Assembly (NCBI GenBank): GCA_016867655.1 | Contig: VGJA01000045.1 | Coordinates: 1 to 7,767 of the forward strand | Reading direction: 5' to 3' | DNA length: 7,767 nucleotides | Source of the DNA: Candidatus Altarchaeales archaeon | GTDB taxonomy: Archaea; Altiarchaeota; Altiarchaeia; IMC4; SCGC-AAA252-I15 | Translations under genes and position numbers: made by a program | Part shown: positions 1 to 3,162 of the stretch, piece after piece | How positions within the stretch are numbered: position 1 is the first letter of the stretch | Layout: each line of letters opens with the position of its first letter | The notes under the pieces: model-generated | What the model saw: the letters and a program-made list of their open reading frames with translations, nothing else | What the model was told of the DNA's origin: nothing | Database searches by the model: none

Positions 1-883
1 TTGTTGTTTTTCCGTGTTCTTCATATAAATCCAAAACAGTCTGGTATTGCGGCACTCTGACTTTGTCTGTTCTTTTGCCTGAAGCTAGGATTACGTCCGT
101 GGTCCAATATGCATAATACCTCAAGTCTGGGCAGTAGTACAAGACTTTGTTTGTTGTTTTAATCATTTCGTTGCCCAAGTATTCCTCTTCTTTGTTTTCT
201 ATTTCCACGCACTGGAAGACTCCAACAGGTGTTGTAATCTCCTTCACTCCTGTGACGCTATTGAAATATTTTACGGTCAGCTTGTATGTCAGCCGGTTCA
301 AATGCCTGGCGCTCATTTCCGTGGAGCCGTTCCAGGTTTTCCCAACCTCCAAAGGGAAGCTCAACTCCACTTTGCCTGGGCTGTAGGAGTAGGATGTGTA
401 ACCGCCGGTAGAAGCCCTCGGGTAGGCGACAACTTTATCCAAAATCCAGTTACCCTCTAACGTGCGGTAGTAGTCCCTGCTGCTTGCAAGCACAGTGGCT
501 GCAGACTCGCCAGACTGGGTTTTCAAGCCAGAATACTTTCGGCCTAAAACATCTTGACTTCCATCGTCAGTCTTCCCAACGTATTCCACGCCAATGGAGC
601 TTTCGTAAGTATCCCACATGCCCTCGCTCTTGGAAACAACAAAACTCCAGGTATCGCCGGTGGAATAAATTGGTAAGTCAGCCAATACTGTCAACGTTGT
701 AGTAGTGGTTGCAATAGTTGACGCTAGAGTAGTCGCCTTTTGGATGGAGGTAGTGGATGTGGCTCTAGTCGCCCTGCTTGTGGTCGTGGTCTCTTGGACT
801 GTTGTAGATGACTCTTTTTTGGGCTGCAGGCAAACGCAGCCTGAGACCAAGACCAGCAAAACCAACAGTGTTAAAAGCCTCAT
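1..883 (-). CDS. Exported lipoprotein with Thr-rich linker (C-terminus beyond window)
   Basis: Starting at the ATG complementary to 881-883, the frame stays open for 294 codons to the window edge. The N-terminus is a hydrophobic leader (MRLLTLLVLLVLVSGC) with lipobox V-S-G-C, so Cys16 is the predicted lipidated residue and the protein should be anchored outside the cell membrane. Residues about 26-66 form a Thr/Ser-rich linker. The globular part begins near the YSTGDTWSF motif and is rich in beta-type sequence. It includes a TTPVGVFQCVEIE motif followed by YYCPDLRYYAYW, a pattern resembling lipocalin-like or DUF3108-like exported beta proteins (weak family inference). No catalytic motif is visible. 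The start is supported by the lipobox and by an A/T-rich box about 28 bases upstream, suggesting a leaderless mRNA. It diverges from the gene at 923. Open frames on the opposite strand here are shadows. Confidence 0.88.
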   Translation of the reverse strand, partial: MRLLTLLVLLVLVSGCVCLQPKKESSTTVQETTTTSRATRATSTTSIQKATTLASTIATTTTTLTVLADLPIYSTGDTWSFVVSKSEGMWDTYESSIGVEYVGKTDDGSQDVLGRKYSGLKTQSGESAATVLASSRDYYRTLEGNWILDKVVAYPRASTGGYTSYSYSPGKVELSFPLEVGKTWNGSTEMSARHLNRLTYKLTVKYFNSVTGVKEITTPVGVFQCVEIENKEEEYLGNEMIKTTNKVLYYCPDLRYYAYWTTDVILASGKRTDKVRVPQYQTVLDLYEEHGKTT

Positions 884-922
884 TGTTAATGAATTAATAG
901 CTAGGGTTAAAAATAACTTAAG
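884..922. promoter_or_regulatory. Compact divergent promoter region
   Basis: Only 39 bases separate the divergent starts at 883 (minus) and 923 (plus). Two A/T-rich boxes are visible. TTAAAAATAA at 907-916 lies about 28 bases upstream of the minus-strand ATG. GAATTAATA at 891-899 lies about 28 bases upstream of the plus-strand GTG. Each is at the distance expected of an archaeal TATA box in a leaderless gene, and the two core promoters interleave. Neither gene shows a GGTG-type ribosome-binding site. Confidence 0.45.
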
Positions 923-1471
923 GTGAAACGGCTCATAGACTTGGGAAGATATGCCAGCCAATACAGGCTGCCGGTAGACTGCGTGACAGTTGAAGTCAGC
1001 GTTAAGGAGTCTGAAATAAACAAACCGGGGTTGTTGATGCACGGCAGTTTGAAAGACCCTTATTTGATACTGAAACTGGGTTTGCTTTCGCATGAAACCC
1101 AGTACTTTAAGGACTTCAAGAGCATGCCGCAAATCTGTTTGGGCTTGAACAGCACCAACCAGCAGCATACGATACAGGCGAATGGAAGCCTGAAAAACAC
1201 TGCAGTAAAGTATGCGGAATACTTCAACCAAAATGGCGTAGTATACATACTAAGCGACGAGGTCAAAAACTATTTGACCTACAAAGAAGAGTTTGAAGAC
1301 TATGGAAGCTACCAGAGAGGCAACGCATACATCTCGGAGCCCGTGCCAAGCTACCTCATCACGGGCGTTATAACCAAAAACATACCGCAAGTAATGGCTG
1401 CATTGCTTAAGGCCAACAGAAAAATCCCGGCATATACGCCAGACGGAACTGAATACAAAATAAAAGAATAA
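923..1471 (+). CDS. Hypothetical protein, 182 residues
   Basis: The GTG at 923 opens a 182-codon frame ending in TAA. An in-frame TAA at 914-916 prevents a longer version, and the next in-frame ATG (about 1036) would remove the first 38 residues. The product looks soluble, with no signal peptide, membrane segment or Cys-pair motif. It mixes Lys/Glu-rich stretches with aromatic ones (YAEYFNQNGVVYILSDEV, then FEDYGSYQRGNAYISEPVPSYL) and ends in a basic/acidic tail. I do not recognise the family. The NGVVYILSDEV stretch reads like a buried beta strand and turn, and SYLITGVITKNIPQVMAAL like strand plus helix. The reading frame is accepted because of its length, its good codon quality and its divergent promoter. 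The opposite-strand frame at 1060-1266 is a shadow. Confidence 0.7.
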   Translation: MKRLIDLGRYASQYRLPVDCVTVEVSVKESEINKPGLLMHGSLKDPYLILKLGLLSHETQYFKDFKSMPQICLGLNSTNQQHTIQANGSLKNTAVKYAEYFNQNGVVYILSDEVKNYLTYKEEFEDYGSYQRGNAYISEPVPSYLITGVITKNIPQVMAALLKANRKIPAYTPDGTEYKIKE

Positions 1472-1492
1472 AAAAATAAAATAAAAAAAATA
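1471..1492 (-). terminator. Oligo-T terminator for the zinc-ribbon gene
   Basis: Read on the minus strand, this is a run of T tracts of 8, 4 and 7 separated by single A bases, about 40 bases past the stop of the zinc-ribbon gene. Archaeal RNA polymerase terminates at such U-rich tracts without needing a hairpin. The same bases immediately follow the plus-strand stop at 1471, so it separates two convergent genes. Confidence 0.45.
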
Positions 1493-1532
1493 TTTCGAAT
1501 TTACTCCCGCTAGAGAATAAAACCCTGTTTAC

Positions 1533-1688
1533 TTACCTGCCTCTCTTTTTACCGTAGCAGTCTCTGCAATAAACAGGCCTGCCTTCAGTCGGCTTAAAGG
1601 GCACTTCAGCGTCAGCACCGCACTCGCTGCACTTGATGGTGTACATCTTGCGCGGTCCAAAACGGCCGAAATCCTTGTCGTCGTCCAT
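1533..1688 (-). CDS. CxxC-x17-CxxC zinc-ribbon miniprotein, 51 residues
   Basis: The minus strand from the ATG at 1688 encodes a 51-residue protein ending in TAA (1533-1535). It begins MDDDKDFGRFGPRKMYTIKC and carries Cys20-x-x-Cys23, exactly 17 residues, then Cys41-x-x-Cys44, followed by a basic tail (YGKKRGR). This spacing matches the small archaeal/bacterial 'CxxC-x17-CxxC' zinc-binding domain family, often found as very short standalone genes in DPANN archaea. Four Cys would bind one zinc. The basic tail makes nucleic-acid or ribosome contact plausible, but the function is not known. A GAGGT element lies about 10 bases upstream of the start. A TATA-like TTGTATATG (complement of 1771-1779) would give a leader of about 60 bases. 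The gene is short but convincing because of the motif. Confidence 0.85.
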   Translation of the reverse strand: MDDDKDFGRFGPRKMYTIKCSECGADAEVPFKPTEGRPVYCRDCYGKKRGR

Positions 1689-1906
1689 TTCCTAAATACC
1701 TCACATTTCTCTCTTCAGAAACCAAAACCTCTCCTCGCGAAGAAATATCAATTTCCTCAGATACTACCTACATATACAACAGCTGGGTTTAAAAACCCAT
1801 TCCAAGCACTGGAAAAGTTATTTAAGACCATAAAACACCAAATAAATAGAGTCAGAGACTAAGCGTGTCTAAGACAAAGTCAAACTTCAACAATCAAACA
1901 AATGCA
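1689..1906. other. Non-coding stretch with promoter-like A/T boxes
   Basis: I see no gene here. It holds the probable leader and TATA box of the zinc-ribbon gene (minus), a near-palindrome GGGTTTAAAAACCC at 1785-1798, and a plus-strand TATA-like GTTATTTAAGA at 1818-1828. The last could start a transcript near 1850 running into the tRNA region. An open frame starting at 1865 is dismissed because it runs through hairpins and tRNA sequence. Confidence 0.3.
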
Positions 1907-1951
1907 GTGCGGCTAAGCGAATCCCGCGAAGCGGGTGAGCGCATGCCGCAC
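1907..1951. repeat. Three-segment imperfect hairpin
   Basis: GTGCGGC (1907-1913) pairs perfectly with GCCGCAC (1945-1951). Inside lie a 3-bp GCG/CGC stem and CCCGC-GAA-GCGGG (1923-1935), a 5-bp stem with a GAA triloop. The apical GCGAAGC is a known unusually stable mini-hairpin sequence. Its TCCCGC/GCGGG core is shared with the hairpin inserted in the 3' tRNA half at 2336-2353, so it may belong to the same repeat family. It precedes the tRNA-Thr 5' half. Confidence 0.5.
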
Positions 1952-1964
1952 AAAGTGCCGGCTG

Positions 1965-2009
1965 ATTTTGCAGCCGCCTCCGTAGCTCAGTCTGGCTGGA
2001 GCGACCGAC
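1965..2009 (+). pseudogene. tRNA-Thr 5' half (truncated copy with leader)
   Basis: These 45 bases match 2232-2276 with one mismatch, covering an 11-base leader (ATTTTGCAGCC) and the 5' part of the tRNA. The tRNA portion starts at 1976: acceptor strand GCCTCCG, TA, D-stem GCTC/GAGC with its loop, G26, anticodon stem ACCGA, then C32 at 2009. The match stops at that point, before the anticodon. The single difference (C for T at 2005) lies in the anticodon stem. No complete 3' part follows directly; instead a hairpin-rich stretch begins at 2010. The acceptor strand can pair with the broken 3' half ending at 2396. It is either a relic from a tandem duplication or half of a tRNA split by insertions. 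Confidence 0.8.
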
Positions 2010-2053
2010 GAGCCCTTTTTCTTTCCCAAAAGAAAAAGTCCCCCTAACGGGGA
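2010..2053. repeat. Two-hairpin element following the tRNA-Thr 5' half
   Basis: The element starts GAGCCC. Its first hairpin is CTTTTTCTTT (2015-2024), loop CCCA, AAAGAAAAAG (2029-2038), a perfect 10-bp stem. A second hairpin follows: TCCCC (2039-2043), loop CTAAC, GGGGA (2049-2053). The order GAG-hairpin-TCCCC-loop-GGGGA matches that of the element at 2332-2379, although the first stem is completely different in sequence. That is the pattern of a small structure-conserved repeat rather than of copied sequence. Confidence 0.5.
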
Positions 2054-2222
2054 TGTCCAGGGAACCTGGACAGCTTCACCCCAAAAAGAAAGGGAACGAC
2101 CTATCCTCGCAAGAGCTCGGATAGGTCATTAACTAGTCTAATCAATACAATCAATTAAATCAATGAAATTACAAAGGGTAACAACACGTTGGAGCTAACC
2201 CCTGTGTGGTGACGCTCAACTT
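2054..2222. other. Hairpin-rich non-coding stretch between tRNA-Thr copies
   Basis: There is no gene here. GTCCAGG-GAA-CCTGGAC (2055-2071) is a 7-bp hairpin with a GAA triloop. GACCTATCC (2098-2106) pairs perfectly with GGATAGGTC (2119-2127), a 9-bp stem with a 12-base loop. The segment TCGGATAGGTC (2117-2127) differs by one inserted base from TCGATAGGTC of the intact tRNA (3' anticodon stem plus variable loop). It could therefore be a displaced tRNA fragment, although it is short enough to be chance. The rest, about 2130-2222, is A/T-rich with no clear structure. Confidence 0.35.
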
Positions 2223-2242
2223 TTATGTCCTATTTTGCAGCC

Positions 2243-2317
2243 GCCTCCGTAGCTCAGTCTGGCTGGAGCGATCGACTTGTAATCGATAGGTCCCGAGTTC
2301 AAATCTCGGCGGGGGCT
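2243..2317 (+). tRNA. tRNA-Thr (anticodon TGT)
   Basis: A complete 75-base cloverleaf is present. The acceptor is GCCTCCG/CGGGGGC (one T-G pair), followed by U8-A9. The D-stem is GCTC/GAGC with GG in the loop, and the anticodon stem is ATCGA/TCGAT around CTTGTAA, giving anticodon TGT at 34-36. The variable loop is AGGTC, the T-arm CCGAG-TTCAAAT-CTCGG, and the discriminator T73, as in archaeal tRNA-Thr. CCA is not encoded. It decodes ACA and probably other ACN codons by wobble, which suits the heavy Thr use of the exported proteins nearby. A CTTTTATG box about 20 bases upstream may be its TATA element. The 9-base sequence TTATGTCCT occurs just before its leader (2223-2231) and immediately at its 3' end (2317-2325). 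Broken relatives lie on both sides. Confidence 0.97.
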
Positions 2318-2320
2318 TAT

Positions 2321-2396
2321 GTCCTGGGTTCCTGAGTCCCGCATCAGCGGGACGAAGTCCCCGAGCAGTGGCGAGGGGGAAATCCCAGCGGGGGCT
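2321..2396 (+). pseudogene. tRNA-Thr-like 3' half with interrupted T-loop
   Basis: Removing 2332-2379 leaves GTC, T-stem CTGGG (2324-2328), T-loop TTC (2329-2331) joined to AAAT (2380-2383), T-stem CCCAG (2384-2388), acceptor strand CGGGGGC (2389-2395) and discriminator T2396. The rejoined loop TTCAAAT, the acceptor strand, the discriminator and the following TTA are identical to the intact tRNA-Thr. The T-stem differs but is perfectly paired, so this is a distinct tRNA allele rather than a copying error. Its own 5' half is not adjacent; the only candidate is the fragment at 1976-2009, whose GCCTCCG would pair with CGGGGGC. It could be a decayed tRNA, or a split tRNA whose insert is removed as an unusual intron. 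I favour decay. Confidence 0.7.
2332..2379. repeat. 48-nt two-hairpin insertion inside a T-loop
   Basis: This sequence separates C56 from A57 of the tRNA-like 3' half. It contains GTCCCGC (2336-2342), loop ATCA, GCGGGAC (2347-2353), a perfect 7-bp stem. A second stem pairs CCCC (2359-2362) with the G run at 2375-2379 around a 12-base loop. An alternative pairing, GGGAC-GAA-GTCCC (2349-2361), would break both stems, so the element could switch folds. Its layout parallels 2010-2053. No open frame or intron-encoded enzyme is present. Confidence 0.6.
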
Positions 2397-2443
2397 TAGG
2401 TTGTGGGTGGTATTTCCTTATTATTCAGTTAATTATGTGTTAT

Positions 2444-3031
2444 TTACCCGAATTTTGTCAAGATCTGTTGTCCTATTTTTGCAATATATCCTTCAGCCTC
2501 CTTGTTTCTTCCACCCGAAGTAATGTGAATGAGGTATTCATTTTTGCAAATCCAAAGATGGTAATAGTAGACGCCTGGTGGATCGTACTGACCCCCATAA
2601 TCATGCTCATTGTTGACTCGAAATCTGCTCTTATCCCCATAATCATTCTCGCTTATAAGTCCCTCAATACTGTACAAGTGCGAGGAGTCATATTGGTACG
2701 CGCCATCTAGTTCGCTTGAATTTATAAATTTCTTCAGTTCAATTATTACTTGGGTATCATTTAAGCTGTTAATGACGTAGCTGCAGACGCTATAATGCAC
2801 CATTGATAAATCAAAAGCAGTTTGTTCTTCTGTTTTGCAGTTGGTTCCATTGAGCCCGAGCTGCTCAAGGTTCTGTTCATCAGCATCGTTAGTCATCCCA
2901 AGCTGCTGGAGGTCTTGCTCATCAAGCACCAAGTCTTGGGTTCCTGATATTGTATGGGTTGTCAACTCCTGCTGGCAGCCTGCCAAAAGAACAACCACTA
3001 TCCCCATCACAAGAAATACCTTTTTTTCCAT
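2444..3031 (-). CDS. Small exported lipoprotein, 195 residues
   Basis: The N-terminus is MEKKVFLVMGIVVVLLAGCQQ, a short basic start, a hydrophobic core and a lipobox L-A-G-C with Cys19 as the predicted lipid-modified residue. The mature part opens with a Gln/Asp/Glu-rich segment containing a tandem repeat: DEQDLQQLGM, then DEQNLEQLGL twelve residues later. The C-terminal 120 residues form a small domain with VHYSVCSYVINSL, an aromatic DYGGQYDPPGVYYYHLWICKNEY stretch and an ITSGG-containing end. Three Cys remain after lipidation, so one disulfide is possible. I do not recognise the domain and no enzyme motif is visible. The start is fixed by the lipobox. A TATA-like CTTAATATTAC (complement of 3051-3061) lies 25 bases upstream, suggesting a leaderless mRNA. 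It diverges from the glycoprotein gene. Confidence 0.88.
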   Translation of the reverse strand: MEKKVFLVMGIVVVLLAGCQQELTTHTISGTQDLVLDEQDLQQLGMTNDADEQNLEQLGLNGTNCKTEEQTAFDLSMVHYSVCSYVINSLNDTQVIIELKKFINSSELDGAYQYDSSHLYSIEGLISENDYGDKSRFRVNNEHDYGGQYDPPGVYYYHLWICKNEYLIHITSGGRNKEAEGYIAKIGQQILTKFG

Positions 3032-3162
3032 ATTTTACATATCGGCGCCTGTAATATTAAGAGACTTGAGCACCTGCATTTAAGCTCCGCAAGGCGCTTT
3101 TATTCTTGTTTTGTTTGTAGTGTGACTGGTTTTTATCTTGGGGTCTTAATATTTATTGCGGC
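3032..3162. promoter_or_regulatory. Divergent promoter region, lipoprotein and glycoprotein
   Basis: This 131-base region separates two exported-protein genes. A minus-strand TATA-like box (3051-3061) serves the lipoprotein. For the plus strand, TTTTTATC at 3130-3137 is about 28 bases before the GTG start. TTAATATTTA (3146-3155) is the better match by sequence but is too close for a leaderless start at 3163. No ribosome-binding site is seen for either gene. Confidence 0.4.

Noticed and set aside
147..926. Plus-strand open frames at 147-386, 484-702 and 705-926
   Set aside because: All lie antisense to the well-formed lipoprotein frame 883 to 1, which has a lipobox and a sensible beta-rich sequence; these frames have low-complexity or shadow-like products.
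1907..1954. H/ACA guide RNA, because the lower stem is followed by ACA
   Set aside because: The internal loops are 2-4 bases, too small for a pseudouridylation pocket, and the whole hairpin (45 bases) is shorter than archaeal H/ACA RNAs.
1865..2047. 60-codon plus-strand frame
   Set aside because: It runs through the 1907-1951 hairpin and the tRNA 5' half; the apparent protein is a by-product of structured RNA sequence.
2054..2222. RNase P or SRP RNA
   Set aside because: Hairpins are present, but I cannot find the conserved sequence blocks of either RNA and the region is too short.
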